From: Actinokineospora globicatena
Lineage (GTDB): Bacteria > Actinomycetota > Actinomycetes > Mycobacteriales > Pseudonocardiaceae
Direction: 5' to 3'
Assembly: GCF_024171945.1 (NCBI RefSeq)
Contig: NZ_JAMTCR010000003.1
Location: 1,193,333 to 1,257,332 of the forward strand
DNA: 64,000 nt
Positions 25,001 through 33,459 of the stretch are shown one piece after another. Both the position numbers and the translations under genes were made by a program. Within the stretch, counting starts at the first letter, position 1, and every line of letters begins with the position of its first letter. The notes beneath the pieces were generated by a model, which saw only the letters and a program-made list of their open reading frames with translations, searched no databases and was not told where the DNA came from.

Positions 25001-25141
25001 GCCCGCGCGCTGCGGCTGCTCGGCGACGTGCTGGCGGTGGACGACCCGGGCGCGGCCGAGAAGCACTGGCGGGAGGCGCTGGAACTGTTCACGGACATGG
25101 GGGTGGCGGAGGCGGTCGAGTTGGCGCGGGCACTGGGCTGA
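22094..25141 (+). CDS. AfsR/SARP-family transcriptional regulator with NB-ARC and TPR domains
   Basis: Large regulator of 1015 aa. Residues 5-95 form an OmpR-like winged-helix domain (VRVLGPVEVLVDG start, YVMRLRRLLG). Residues 100-250 are the bacterial transcriptional activator domain (GVDPGAELRHLFQGML end). An NB-ARC ATPase follows with Walker A VVGPPGVGKTALAVHV and TLLVLDNA. The C-terminal 400 residues are tetratricopeptide repeats, such as LNNFACTWQDQGALDRAVDC. AfsR-type proteins activate secondary-metabolite or local operons in response to ATP. Target genes are unknown; it stands 5 kb from the PBD cluster and directly before two lectin genes. Confidence 0.9.
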   Translation: MAGNGEVRVLGPVEVLVDGAVVAVGSAKLRTLLAALAVRAHESVSTDELVGWLWGDDAPENPRHTVQIYVMRLRRLLGKAVIQTTGDGYRLVAAVDIVTFERVLDQARAARPEDEADLLRDAEALWRGEPLADVDIADLRDRVVPRLWELRLAAAERRVELDLVAGRHEVIGELRALTAAHPLRERLWALLVRALLAAGRESEAMAAYHQVRDVLADQLGVDPGAELRHLFQGMLADPDEPAPAPVSRVRLPPDLPDFVGRDDLVERVERLLTPRGTAMPIVTVVGPPGVGKTALAVHVAHRLHDRFPDGRLLLNLHGYSTRPSTTAEQALAHLLRTLGVAPERVPLEVDAQSDLLRALLADKRTLLVLDNASGADQVRALLPSGSGCAVLITSRDEMRGLAVTHGARKVSVGVLDDTGARQLLTEMLGAAVEAEPDAVTELIEACGALPLALRIAAANVEDSIDRYVRELLRQDRLRALTVTGDIAVSAAFDLSYAALSPDARRLFRRCGVARAPEITAETAAVIAGIDEQDAMALLRVLATSHLIEQTHPGRFQLHDLLRLYAVQRAGTEDSDADREDVMSRLLAWYVGVANHAADVLYPEMNRLAAPRVRRPFADNGSVLSWLDSERINLASVVCHAADNGPYQPAWLLADALRGYFWIQSDNTAWRSSALAGLRAATVSGDDEAMAAMRLSLGTMYSSFGDYRGAIEHYDQALLIAKRTGSALLESAVLNNFACTWQDQGALDRAVDCYERALALQREAGTEARVVTMMVNLGSAYWELGRISAARDLFEQAREALRGTRSRQAEVEVLDSLARVYLDQGDTGLAIERATEALRLSESTGQPRQIAEAHNTLGAATLRTGSPDRAVEHHTHALRTARDVGFQRAQVSALVGLVDAHRVAGQLKGALAYGREALALTDRVGFRGREGRVLLALARTFRDLGDNAVATDHVRRALEVHRDTGHRLGEARALRLLGDVLAVDDPGAAEKHWREALELFTDMGVAEAVELARALG

Positions 25142-25329
25142 GCCGGTACCGGGTGCGTGCTAGCGCGGCGATGTCGAGCCGATGGCGGCCCCGGCTACCT
25201 TCGGAGTCGCGTGGAAGGCACGCGCGGTTCTGGGGGATGTACCGGGGTTCACGACGGCGGCTGCCCCAGCCGACTCTGTCGTCCACCGCCCCTGTCGTGC
25301 CGTCGGGTGGACAACACAAGGGAGACACC

Positions 25330-26094
25330 GTGAGATTGCGCATGGCGCTCGTCGCCCTGCTCACCATGCTCGCGACGCTGAGCTTCGTCGGCTCCGCGAC
25401 CGCGACACCGGCACCTCGGCCGGAGTCGTTCTCGCCCGCGACCACCGGCACCGGCAGCTTCTTCGCCATCAACGGGGCGAACCAGCTGGTCAAGTGGACC
25501 AGGAACGCCACCACCTACACCTCGCAGCTGATCGGACCGGGCTGGGGCGACAGCAGGCTGATCGCAGGCTTGGGCACCTCGCAGTTGATCCAGATCCGCT
25601 ACGACGGCACGCTGTGGGACTGGAAGTACAACGTCACCGCGGGCCAGTGGTACGGCTACTACGTCAGCGCCGACTGGGACAACATCGCCCAGCTCGGCGG
25701 GCTCGGCTACAACCGGTTCCTGGTCAAGACCACGGCCGGTGTGCTCAGGGAGTACGTCTCGGCGCAGGACGACCACGTCTACTCGCTCGCCGTGTGGACC
25801 GGGGCGTCGTACGGCAACCAGACCCTGGTCACCGGTCTGAGCGCGTCGAGCTTCTTCGGGATCGACAAGGACACCGGCATCGCGAACCACTACGCCTGGA
25901 GCGGCGGTGTGGCGACCGGCACCTACGTCGGGACCGGGTGGGGCAACGTGTCCAAGATCGCGGGTATCGACGCGACCCGCTTCGTGACGGTGCGCAGCAC
26001 CGACAACAAGCTCGTCGAGTGGAACAACTCGGCGGGCACCTGGACCAGTGTCGTGTTCGGCCCCGGCTGGGACGACGCCAAGCTGATCGGCTGA
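25330..26094 (+). CDS. Secreted tachylectin-2-like beta-propeller lectin (copy 1)
   Basis: Protein of 254 aa with a signal peptide (cut near residue 25). About five blades carry the signature LIGPGWGDSRLIAGLG followed by QIRYDGTLWDWKYN; the blade-to-blade motif G-W-(G/D)-(D/N) recurs at about 45-48 residues. Tachylectin-2 binds N-acetylglucosamine and N-acetylgalactosamine. The GTG start has GGGAGA 5-6 nt upstream. Extracellular carbohydrate binding is the likely role, perhaps on fungal, plant or bacterial surfaces. A paralogue follows after an inter-gene hairpin. Confidence 0.82.
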   Translation: MRLRMALVALLTMLATLSFVGSATATPAPRPESFSPATTGTGSFFAINGANQLVKWTRNATTYTSQLIGPGWGDSRLIAGLGTSQLIQIRYDGTLWDWKYNVTAGQWYGYYVSADWDNIAQLGGLGYNRFLVKTTAGVLREYVSAQDDHVYSLAVWTGASYGNQTLVTGLSASSFFGIDKDTGIANHYAWSGGVATGTYVGTGWGNVSKIAGIDATRFVTVRSTDNKLVEWNNSAGTWTSVVFGPGWDDAKLIG

Positions 26095-26124
26095 TGTCAC
26101 GCGACTGGTGACCGTCCTGTGTGG

Positions 26125-26157
26125 AGTGCCCCGGCAGCCCTGTGCTGCCGGGGCGCT
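26125..26157 (+). terminator. Hairpin between the two tachylectin-like genes
   Basis: Inverted repeat GCCCCGGCAG / CTGCCGGGGC with a 7-nt loop, extendable to 13 pairs with one GU. No T-tract. It probably attenuates rather than blocks readthrough into the second lectin gene. Confidence 0.6.
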
Positions 26158-26182
26158 CGCGAGAACCCTTGGAGGAGAACCT

Positions 26183-26926
26183 GTGAGATTACTGACCGCA
26201 CTGCTGACCTTGGTCGCCGCGCTGGGCCTGCTCGGCCCGGGAACGGCGGCGTCGGCGCACCCCGCGCCCACGTACTCCGTCGGTAACAGCGCGACCAGCT
26301 TCTACGTGGTCCGCACGAACGGCGAACTGGTGCGGTGGGACAAGTTCACCGGCAGCTACCAACCGCACCTGATCGGCCCGGGGTGGGGCGACACCCGGCT
26401 GATCGCGGGCCTGAGCACCTCGCAACTGGTCCAGGTCCGCACCGACGGCACCCTGTGGGACTGGAAGATCGACCCGGCCGACGGCGTGTGGAAGGGCTAC
26501 CTGGTCGGCGGCGGCTGGGGCACCGTCCGGCAGATCACCGGCCTCGCCCCCAACCTGTTCCAGGCCCTCACCGACGGTGGCCAACGCCAGGAGTGGTACT
26601 CCCCGTCGGGCAACCACAACTACTACAACAGCGCGCAGACCTCCGGCTGGGACAAGTACAGCCTGGTCGCGGGCTTGAGCACGGTGTACTTCATCGAGAT
26701 CAACTCCGGCGGCACCGCCAAGCAGCACGGCTACACCGGCCCGGGCTGGACCGCCACCACCATCGGCGGCGGCTGGGGCAACGTCCGCCTGATCACCGGC
26801 GCCAACAACGACCGCTTCCTCGTCGTCCGCACCGACGGCGTCCTGGTCGAGTGGAACCGCTCCGGCACCTCCTGGGCCGCCACCCCCATCGGCGGCGGCT
26901 GGACCGACGCCGCCCTCCTGGGCTGA
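26183..26926 (+). CDS. Secreted tachylectin-2-like beta-propeller lectin (copy 2)
   Basis: Protein of 247 aa with a signal peptide ending near SAHP. It shares the blade signatures of copy 1 (LIGPGWGDTRLIAGLS, QVRTDGTLWDWKID) and closes with VVRTDGVLVEWNRSG. The two genes are a tandem duplication that has diverged, mainly in loop residues. GTG start behind GGAGGAG. A strong hairpin follows the stop codon. Confidence 0.82.
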   Translation: MRLLTALLTLVAALGLLGPGTAASAHPAPTYSVGNSATSFYVVRTNGELVRWDKFTGSYQPHLIGPGWGDTRLIAGLSTSQLVQVRTDGTLWDWKIDPADGVWKGYLVGGGWGTVRQITGLAPNLFQALTDGGQRQEWYSPSGNHNYYNSAQTSGWDKYSLVAGLSTVYFIEINSGGTAKQHGYTGPGWTATTIGGGWGNVRLITGANNDRFLVVRTDGVLVEWNRSGTSWAATPIGGGWTDAALLG

Positions 26927-26937
26927 TCCTGTCCCTT

Positions 26938-26970
26938 GGCGGCGGGTGCCCCGGTAGGGCACCCGCCGCC
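26938..26970 (+). terminator. Strong hairpin terminator after the lectin pair
   Basis: Perfect 14-bp stem GGCGGCGGGTGCCC / GGGCACCCGCCGCC around loop CGGTA, 12 nt after the stop codon. No T-run, as usual in actinomycetes. Confidence 0.85.
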
Positions 26971-27462
26971 ATCCCCACGATTTGACCATCCACGCCACTC
27001 GACCGAGCACCCGCACTGCCACCCAGGACTGGCCGAATCCCCCGGGACTCCCCCGACCAGCTCCCAGCGCCGCACTGCTGCCCAATCCCCGCCGAAGTCC
27101 CCGCAAGCCCTGCGCCACGACTTCGCGGCCCCACCGAACGACCGCCCGAGCCCCTCGACAGGACCTCACAAACGCCTGTGAAACGGCCCCGAGAGCCCCT
27201 GCGAACACGGCCTCGCGCGCGCGAAAAGCGAGTGCCCGGCCCCCACCCTCTCCGGGGGGCGGCCCTGGTCCAGTCTACCGGCACCCCCCGACAGTCGATC
27301 TTGAACCGACCTCCGCGGAGATCCACATGTGGATAACTTCTGTCACCCAGAAGAGGGGAAAATGCGGCTAGGTCCACGGGGAATCCGCAGGTCGCGAGCG
27401 GGGTGACCCCCAGCAGGAGGGCGGGCAGCAGGAAATGGCAGCGGAAGGCCTGGACGAGTCGG
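26971..27462. other. Intergenic region between convergent lectin and heme loci
   Basis: About 490 nt without a supportable gene. The six-frame readings here have no recognisable features. A lone DnaA-box-like TGTGGATAA occurs at 27328-27336. I see no hairpin strong enough to call a terminator for the minus-strand HtaA gene. Confidence 0.5.
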
Positions 27463-28419
27463 TCAGGTTCGGCGGGGGCGGTAGGCGGCGAGGACGAGCG
27501 CTAGGCCTGTTAGGAGGAGGACCACGCCTGCCCAGAGGCCGTGTTCCGCGTCAACGCCCGTAGACGCGAGGCCTGGGGTTGGGCGGAAGCGGGCGATGGG
27601 GATGAGGTTTTCGGTGGTGGCGGCAACTGGGGGTACCACCGGGTTCGCTGTGGGTGGGGCTGTGGGGACTGTCGCGCAGTCGGCGGCGAGGGTCATGGTG
27701 AGGGGGTCGAGGGTGGCGCCTGCCTGGTAGAAGCCGCCGAAGGCTTCGGCGGTGGTGAGCGTGGCGGGGACGTCGGGCCAGGCCAGGAGGCCGTTGGTGG
27801 GGGCCGCGGCGGGTGGGGTCAGTCGGGCCAGGGCTACGTCGGGTTGGTTGCTGGGCTGGGTGGGGGCGCCGGGGGTGGCCTTGAGTTCGATGTCCGCGTG
27901 CAGGGTGGCGGTGCCGCTGGCGGTGGTCACCCACGGGTCGGACAGCACCAGCGTGAAGAAGTGCGTGGGGTAGGAGAAGGCCACGGTGCCGCGGTAGCGC
28001 GCGGTGAACTGGGTCGGCGACGTGTAGTCGGCTGAGTCGAAGGTGAAGCGGTACGCGCCGGTGGGGGTGCCCGCGGGGTTGGGGACGCCGTCGCGGAGGA
28101 CCTCGTCCAGGGCGGTGATGGTGGCGCCGTTGGTGGCGGTGATGGAGTTGCCGGTAGCGCCCGGCAGGCCGACGCCGACGTACTGACGGAAGCTCTTCTT
28201 GAAGCCCCACACCAGGTCGCCCTTGCGCGCGTTCGCGGAGGTGAGGTCACAGCCGGGGGCCGCCTCCTGCACGACCCTGGCCGACGGCACAGCGGCCGTA
28301 GTAGTCGGCTCAGTCGCGGCAGCCGTAGTAGTCGCAGTGGATGTGGTCGTGGTGACCGGTGTGGTCGTGGGGGTCAGCACCGCCAGCAGCATCGCGCCGG
28401 TGACCAGGGAAACGCTCAC
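27463..28419 (-). CDS. HtaA-domain cell-surface heme-binding protein
   Basis: Protein of 318 aa. After a short export signal and a Thr-rich linker, residues 60-230 form an HtaA domain opened by LVWGFKKSFRQYVGVG, the family hallmark, with FYPTHFF-like SYPTHFFTLVLSDPW further on. The C terminus has a hydrophobic helix and RPRRT tail, so it is wall- or membrane-anchored. HtaA domains take heme from hemoglobin and pass it to HmuT. The GTG start overlaps the TGA of the preceding surface-protein gene (GTGA). Confidence 0.86.
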   Translation of the reverse strand: MSVSLVTGAMLLAVLTPTTTPVTTTTSTATTTAAATEPTTTAAVPSARVVQEAAPGCDLTSANARKGDLVWGFKKSFRQYVGVGLPGATGNSITATNGATITALDEVLRDGVPNPAGTPTGAYRFTFDSADYTSPTQFTARYRGTVAFSYPTHFFTLVLSDPWVTTASGTATLHADIELKATPGAPTQPSNQPDVALARLTPPAAAPTNGLLAWPDVPATLTTAEAFGGFYQAGATLDPLTMTLAADCATVPTAPPTANPVVPPVAATTENLIPIARFRPTPGLASTGVDAEHGLWAGVVLLLTGLALVLAAYRPRRT

Positions 28420-29456
28420 GCCTCGACCTTCTTTCGCTTGCGCAGCAACACGATCAGCACGATGACAACGAGGACCACACTCGCGCCGACCGGCCACCAC
28501 CCAAGCGAGGACTCCGAACTCGCAGGCCGCACGGCTGGAGCGGCCGACGGCGGAGTGGCCGGGGACACAGTCAGGGGGACCGATCCGACCGCCCCGGACT
28601 TCGCGCCGGTGAACTCCAGGGTGTGGGCGCCCGCGGGGACGTCACCGGGTATGGCGGCGGAGTAGGAGAGCGCGCCCGCCGCGTCTGCCTTGGCGGGGGC
28701 CAGGAACAGCGGGTCCGAGCGCAGCACCACTGTCACCTGCTCGTCGGCCGCGAACCCGGACCCGGTGACCGCGACCGTCCCCCCGGCGGCGACAACCCCG
28801 GCGTCAGTGGACAACGTGGCAGCCCGCGCGGGCAACGGTGCGGCAGTGCCGGGGACCGCGTTGGTGCTCGGCGCGGCAGTAGGGGCGGGCTGGGTCTGAC
28901 CGCCGGCGGGGGCGGCGAAGCGGACCGGGGTGAACGTCTCGTTGGTCGGGTTGACCACGCCGTGCGCGCCGATGGTGATGATGCCGCAGATCACCTTGGT
29001 GCAGTCGACCTCGGTGGTGCTACCGGTGCGGTCGACGGCGCGGAACCGGGCGCCGGGGATGACCATCCGCGCGCTCCACGTGCCGTCCGCGGTGACGACG
29101 CCACCGTTGGCGCTGCTCGCGGTGTCGCTGCCGGGGAAGGACACGAACCGCTGGTAGCCGTTGTTGTCCTTGGCCTCGCTGTCCTGCACGTACCGGTACG
29201 TCGACCCGGCGGCGCCGCCCTTGCTCGGTTGCCACGCACCGCCGTCGACCCAGCCGAACAGGACGTAGATCCCGCCGTGCGCCTTGGGAACGGACTGGAA
29301 GCCGGTGCCGCGCACCTCGACCGCGGTGGCGTAGTCGGGGTCCGCTGTGGACACTGACAGGCTCACCCGCGCGGCCGCTGTCGCCGTCCCCGGCAGCAGT
29401 GTCGAGACGACGAGGGCGGCGGCCGCCACCCCGAGGGTCCTGGCTACGACAGACAC
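28416..29456 (-). CDS. Membrane-anchored surface protein of the heme uptake locus
   Basis: Protein of 346 aa with an N-terminal signal peptide, an Ig-like region around VEVRGTGFQSV, a Pro/Thr-rich linker near residues 195-220, a second beta-sandwich (VAVTGSGFAADEQVTV) and a C-terminal membrane helix ended by RKRKK. Similar proteins accompany HtaA genes in actinobacteria and may form part of the heme relay or a wall scaffold. The segment FVSFPGSDTASSANGGV is family-typical in my recollection but no ligand residues are assigned. It overlaps hmuV by 13 nt. Confidence 0.65.
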   Translation of the reverse strand: MSVVARTLGVAAAALVVSTLLPGTATAAARVSLSVSTADPDYATAVEVRGTGFQSVPKAHGGIYVLFGWVDGGAWQPSKGGAAGSTYRYVQDSEAKDNNGYQRFVSFPGSDTASSANGGVVTADGTWSARMVIPGARFRAVDRTGSTTEVDCTKVICGIITIGAHGVVNPTNETFTPVRFAAPAGGQTQPAPTAAPSTNAVPGTAAPLPARAATLSTDAGVVAAGGTVAVTGSGFAADEQVTVVLRSDPLFLAPAKADAAGALSYSAAIPGDVPAGAHTLEFTGAKSGAVGSVPLTVSPATPPSAAPAVRPASSESSLGWWPVGASVVLVVIVLIVLLRKRKKVEA

Positions 29457-30232
29457 TCTTGCTCCTCTCGGGACCGCACGGGCAGCACGACGGGAACGCC
29501 CGTGCGCGGGTGCGGGAAGACCTCAACGGGATGCCGGTAGACGGCGCTGAGCAGGTCGGCGGTGCACACCTCGGCGGGCGGCCCGACGGCGACGAGCTTG
29601 CCGGCGTCGAGCACCGCGACCCGGTCGGCGTGCGCGGCGGCCAGGCCAAGGTCGTGCAGGACGACCAGCACGCCGCCACCGGACCTGGCGTGCCGGTGGG
29701 CCAGCGAGAGCACCAACTCCTGGTGCCGGACGTCGAGCGCGGCGGTCGGTTCGTCGAGCAGGACGGCGGGGGCGCGCTGGGCGAGGACGCGGGCGAGCGC
29801 GACCCTGGCTTGCTCACCACCGGAGAGTGTGGGGTAGGCGCGGTCGACGAGGTGCTCGACCCCGGTGTCCCGCAACGCTTCCGCCACGGCGGTGTCGTCG
29901 TCGTCCTCTTGCTCGGTACCCCGCCACGGCGCGCGCCCCATCTCGACCACGGACCGCACGTCGAACGGGAACGACACAGGATTGTGCTGCGGCAACACCG
30001 CCCGCCGCCGCGCCGCCTCCACCGGCCGCCACCCCTGCACCGGCTCGCCATCCAGCAACGCCCGCCCACCGGCCACCGGCAGATCCCCCGCCAACGCCGC
30101 CAACAACGTCGACTTCCCGGCGCCATTCGGCCCGACGAGCACCAACACCTCCCCCACCCGCAACTCCACCGAGACGCCGTCAACCAACAACGCCCCGCCC
30201 AACCGCACACTCACCCCCTCCGCCGCGATCAC
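29444..30232 (-). CDS. hmuV: Heme ABC transporter ATP-binding protein HmuV
   Basis: ATPase of 262 aa with Walker A VGPNGAGKSTLL, Q-loop LPQHNPVSFPF, signature LSGGEQARVALARVLAQ and Walker B AVLLDEPTAALD. It energises uptake through HmuU. The GTG start follows GGGGGG and gives the usual family length; an earlier GTG at 30307 overlaps the permease stop and would add an unlikely 25 residues. The C terminus overlaps the next gene by 13 nt. Confidence 0.9.
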   Translation of the reverse strand: MIAAEGVSVRLGGALLVDGVSVELRVGEVLVLVGPNGAGKSTLLAALAGDLPVAGGRALLDGEPVQGWRPVEAARRRAVLPQHNPVSFPFDVRSVVEMGRAPWRGTEQEDDDDTAVAEALRDTGVEHLVDRAYPTLSGGEQARVALARVLAQRAPAVLLDEPTAALDVRHQELVLSLAHRHARSGGGVLVVLHDLGLAAAHADRVAVLDAGKLVAVGPPAEVCTADLLSAVYRHPVEVFPHPRTGVPVVLPVRSREEQECLS

Positions 30233-30293
30233 ACCGCACCCCCCAACACCGTCGCCGTGGCAAGCAAACCCACTCCCCCAGGACCGAAACCCA

Positions 30294-31328
30294 TCACGCC
30301 CACCCACCGGCCTTGGTCCGGTTCTTGCGGAGGAGCCAGAAGAAGAACGGGCCGCCGATGAGGGCGGTGACCATGCCGATGGGGAGGTCCGCGTACTGGA
30401 CCGCGGTGCGGGCCAGGAGGTCGGCTGCGGCGAGGAGGACGGCGCCGCCGAGGAGGCTGGCGGGGATGAGGACTTGGTGGCCGGGGCCGACGATCATGCG
30501 GATCAGGTGGGGGACGACGAGGCCGACGAAGGAGATGATGCCCGCGTAGGAGACGGCGGCGGAGACTCCGATGGCGACGGCGCAGATGACGAGCAGGCGC
30601 AGGCGTTCCACGTCGACGCCGAGGTGACGCGCTTGGCGGTCGCCCAGGGCCAGCAGGTCGAGGCGGCGGGCGACGAGCAGCGACGCCAGGGCGGTGACGG
30701 CCACCAGCGGGAACGCCACCCACACGTACGACCACCGCGCGCCCGCCACGGAACCCAGTTGCCAGAACACGATCTGCTCCCGCGCCGCCTGGTCGCCGAT
30801 GAACATCAGCAGCGCGACCACCGCCCCCGCCACCGCGTTCACCGCCACCCCGGTCAGGATCATCGACACCGTCCCGGTCCGGCCGCTCGACCGCGACAGC
30901 GCGTACACCGCGAAAGTCGTGACCAGCCCCGCCGCGAACGCCGTACCCGGCACCGTGAACGCCCCAAAGAACGTCCACCCGAACACGATCGACAGGCACG
31001 CCCCGACCGCCGCCCCCGACGACACGCCCACGACGCCCGGCTCGGCCAGCGGGTTGCCGAAGCTGCCCTGCATCAACGCCCCGCACACCCCCAACACCGC
31101 CCCGACCAGGAGCGACATCACCACGCGCGGGAAGCGGACCGCCCACAGCGCGCCCTCGGCGAACGGGTCGGCCAGCGGCTTGCCGGTCAACGCGCGCAGC
31201 ACGTCCGACACCGGCAGCCCGTACTGCCCCGCCCCCGCCGACACCACCGACACCACCACCAGCGCCACGGCCAGGACCGCGAACAGCACGACGACCCGGG
31301 TTCGCCCGCGCACCGCCGAGGCCGTCAC
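30294..31328 (-). CDS. hmuU: Heme ABC transporter permease HmuU (FecCD family)
   Basis: Membrane protein of 344 aa with about ten transmembrane helices. FecCD landmarks are LMQGSFGNPLAEPGVVGVSSGAA, read as LMQGSFGNPLAEP then GVSSGAA, and ISFVGLVVPHLIRMIVGP, the cytoplasmic coupling loop. The GTG start overlaps the TGA of hmuT (GTGA). With HmuT and HmuV it makes the inner-membrane heme importer. Confidence 0.92.
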   Translation of the reverse strand: MTASAVRGRTRVVVLFAVLAVALVVVSVVSAGAGQYGLPVSDVLRALTGKPLADPFAEGALWAVRFPRVVMSLLVGAVLGVCGALMQGSFGNPLAEPGVVGVSSGAAVGACLSIVFGWTFFGAFTVPGTAFAAGLVTTFAVYALSRSSGRTGTVSMILTGVAVNAVAGAVVALLMFIGDQAAREQIVFWQLGSVAGARWSYVWVAFPLVAVTALASLLVARRLDLLALGDRQARHLGVDVERLRLLVICAVAIGVSAAVSYAGIISFVGLVVPHLIRMIVGPGHQVLIPASLLGGAVLLAAADLLARTAVQYADLPIGMVTALIGGPFFFWLLRKNRTKAGGWA

Positions 31329-32386
31329 GGCGCGTACAGCGCTCTGGCCAAGCCGTCGAGCACGGCGGAGGTCTGCGGGCCGAACCCGAGGACCACGGAG
31401 TCGGCCATGTCGACGAACCGGCGGCGTTGCGCGGCGGGTGTCTGGGCGACCCCGGGCACGGTCATCGCGCCGTCGACGCCGCCGACCGAGGCCAGGCCGT
31501 TGGTCATCATCAGGATCACGTCGGGTTTGGCCTTGGCCAGCGCCTCGGGGTTGATCGGGCGCATGCCGTCGATCCCGGCCTCGGTGGCGACGTCGACCGC
31601 GCCCAGCGCCTGGATGAGCGAGTCAGCGCCGGACCCCTTGCCGAACAGGTAGTACACGCCCGCCTGTCCACGCAAGTAGAGGAACACCACGCGGGGCTTG
31701 CGCGCCGGGTCGGTCGGGGCGAGCCGCGTGATCTGGGCGACGGTGTCGGCGATCTCGGCCTCCATCCGCCGCGCCAGCAGCTCACCGGCCTCCGGCACGC
31801 CCAGCGCCTCGGCGACCGCGCGCACGATCGGCGCGTTGGTCTCCATGGCGCGCTTGGGGTCGAGCACGACGACCGGCACGCCCGCGTCGCGCAGCTGCAG
31901 CACCGCGTCCCACGGCCCGAGCGTAGTGTCGGTGAGCACGACGGAGGGCCGCAGCTTGAGGATCGCCTCGGCGTTGAGCTGGTGGCCGTTGACCGTGACC
32001 AGCGGCAGGTCCTTCGCGGCGGGGAACCCGGTCGAGATGTCGCGGCCGACCACGCGGGAGCCGAGCCCGAGGCCGAACACGGTCGCGGCCAGGGTGCCGG
32101 ACACGTCGAGCGCCAGGATCCGGCTCGCGTCGGTGACGGTGACCTCGGTGTCCTGAAAGTCCTTGACTGTCACCGGCATGCGCGGCGTCGGGGTGTCGAC
32201 AGGCACGATGTCGTTGTGCGCGACCAGGGCCGTGGTCGGACCGCTGTAGGAGCGCGGGTCAGCCAACGGGGTCAGCGCGGACAGCGGCGGGCGTTCCCCG
32301 GCCTGGGCGGGCGCGTGCCCCGCGCGACCGGGCGGGGTGGAGCAACCGGTGAGCACCAGCAGCGCGACGAGCAGCAAGACTCGCAT
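31325..32386 (-). CDS. hmuT: Heme-binding lipoprotein HmuT
   Basis: Substrate-binding lipoprotein of 353 aa. Lipobox LTGC at residues 12-15 follows a short signal. The fold is periplasmic-binding class III: LALDVSGTLAATVFGLGLGSRVVGRD, read as VVGRD, VNGHQLNAEAIL with a histidine at the position of the HmuT heme ligand, and VYYLFGKGSG with a candidate ligand tyrosine. The ATG overlaps the last base of the preceding stop codon (TGATG), so it is coupled to the DUF916-like gene. Confidence 0.88.
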   Translation of the reverse strand: MRVLLLVALLVLTGCSTPPGRAGHAPAQAGERPPLSALTPLADPRSYSGPTTALVAHNDIVPVDTPTPRMPVTVKDFQDTEVTVTDASRILALDVSGTLAATVFGLGLGSRVVGRDISTGFPAAKDLPLVTVNGHQLNAEAILKLRPSVVLTDTTLGPWDAVLQLRDAGVPVVVLDPKRAMETNAPIVRAVAEALGVPEAGELLARRMEAEIADTVAQITRLAPTDPARKPRVVFLYLRGQAGVYYLFGKGSGADSLIQALGAVDVATEAGIDGMRPINPEALAKAKPDVILMMTNGLASVGGVDGAMTVPGVAQTPAAQRRRFVDMADSVVLGFGPQTSAVLDGLARALYAP

Positions 32387-33375
32387 CAGGCCTCACGCTC
32401 CTGCAACGCGGCGGCGACGGCGGCCTTGATGCGCTTCTGCTCCCCCGCCGCACGCGCCTTGGCCCTGGCGCGCAACGCGAGCAGCAGGCAGACCACGAGC
32501 AGCAGCACGACGGCCACCGCCCACGGGATGGCCACCGCCCCAGCGGCGGCCGTGACCTGCGGGAGTTCCGCACCACCCGGCACGGTGGGCGTCACGGCGA
32601 CGGTGGCCGAGACTCGACCGGCGGGCAACGTTGCGACGTTCAGCTTGCGGGTGACGCTCTCCCCCGGCAGCAACTCAGGGATCGGCTCGACGGACGCATC
32701 GGTGCCGAACCACCCGAAGAGGCCCTCAACGTGCACGGTGTGCGTCGCACCGATGCGCGTGTTGCCGGTGTTGGTGATCGTGTAGCCGATGGTCACGGTG
32801 CCCTTGCCGACCGGGTTCGGGGTGCCGTCGTACTCGACCTCGAGCCCCCGGACCTCGACCGAGGGCGTCAACGTCCCCGCGACGCGCAGGTGCATGCGCG
32901 CGCCGAGACGGCGGTCGACGGTGATCCCGGAGCCGGACTCGACCCGCAACGAGGTGACGACGCCGCCGCTGTGGTCGCCGGGGGTGACGTCGGCGGGAAC
33001 GGTGACGGTGAACGGGAGGGCGACCGTCTGTCCAGCTGGGACAGTCACGGTCGGCGCGTCGAAGCGCACCCAGGAACCCGCATCGGTGGAGGTCTCGTTG
33101 GTGGGCTTGAGGTCGAGCTGCCCCGACGAGGTCGTGAAGGCGTCGGCGGCGTAGACGGCGAAGGTCAGCGCGCGCTGCTCGTGGTTGCTCACCAGCAGCG
33201 CGTCCGACAGCACGGCGCCGGGCGCGACGGTGTAGGCGAAGTTGGGCCGGTTCGCGCCGAGCGCGGAGTCGGCGGGACGCACACCCCAGGTGACGTTCTG
33301 CGCGGCGGCGGCCACGCCGGGCAGTCCCAGGGCGAGCAGGACCGCGGCGGCGACCGCGGCGAGGAAGCGGGTCAT
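32386..33375 (-). CDS. Secreted DUF916/WxL-peptidoglycan-binding-like surface protein
   Basis: Protein of 329 aa: signal peptide (cut near AAA-AQ), a beta-sandwich (VTWGVRPADSALGANRPNF; VPAGQTVALPFTVTVPADVTPGDH), a second Ig-like domain (TITNTGNTRIGATHTV), one transmembrane helix around residue 285, and a basic cytoplasmic tail. Its opening matches DUF916 proteins found at gram-positive surfaces. Position inside the heme operon suggests it helps place HtaA-type receptors at the wall. No heme ligand is apparent. Confidence 0.7.
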   Translation of the reverse strand: MTRFLAAVAAAVLLALGLPGVAAAAQNVTWGVRPADSALGANRPNFAYTVAPGAVLSDALLVSNHEQRALTFAVYAADAFTTSSGQLDLKPTNETSTDAGSWVRFDAPTVTVPAGQTVALPFTVTVPADVTPGDHSGGVVTSLRVESGSGITVDRRLGARMHLRVAGTLTPSVEVRGLEVEYDGTPNPVGKGTVTIGYTITNTGNTRIGATHTVHVEGLFGWFGTDASVEPIPELLPGESVTRKLNVATLPAGRVSATVAVTPTVPGGAELPQVTAAAGAVAIPWAVAVVLLLVVCLLLALRARAKARAAGEQKRIKAAVAAALQEREA

Positions 33376-33459
33376 GGTGGTGATCCAGTCCGGGGAGGGC
33401 GGTCGTGGGCGCCGCCCGTTCGGACGACGCCCACCACCTGGGGAGCAGCCATCGGGAGA

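Noticed and set aside
27328..27336. Perfect DnaA box TGTGGATAA as part of a replication origin
   Set aside because: It is a single box without a cluster of others, an AT-rich stretch or dnaA/dnaN genes.
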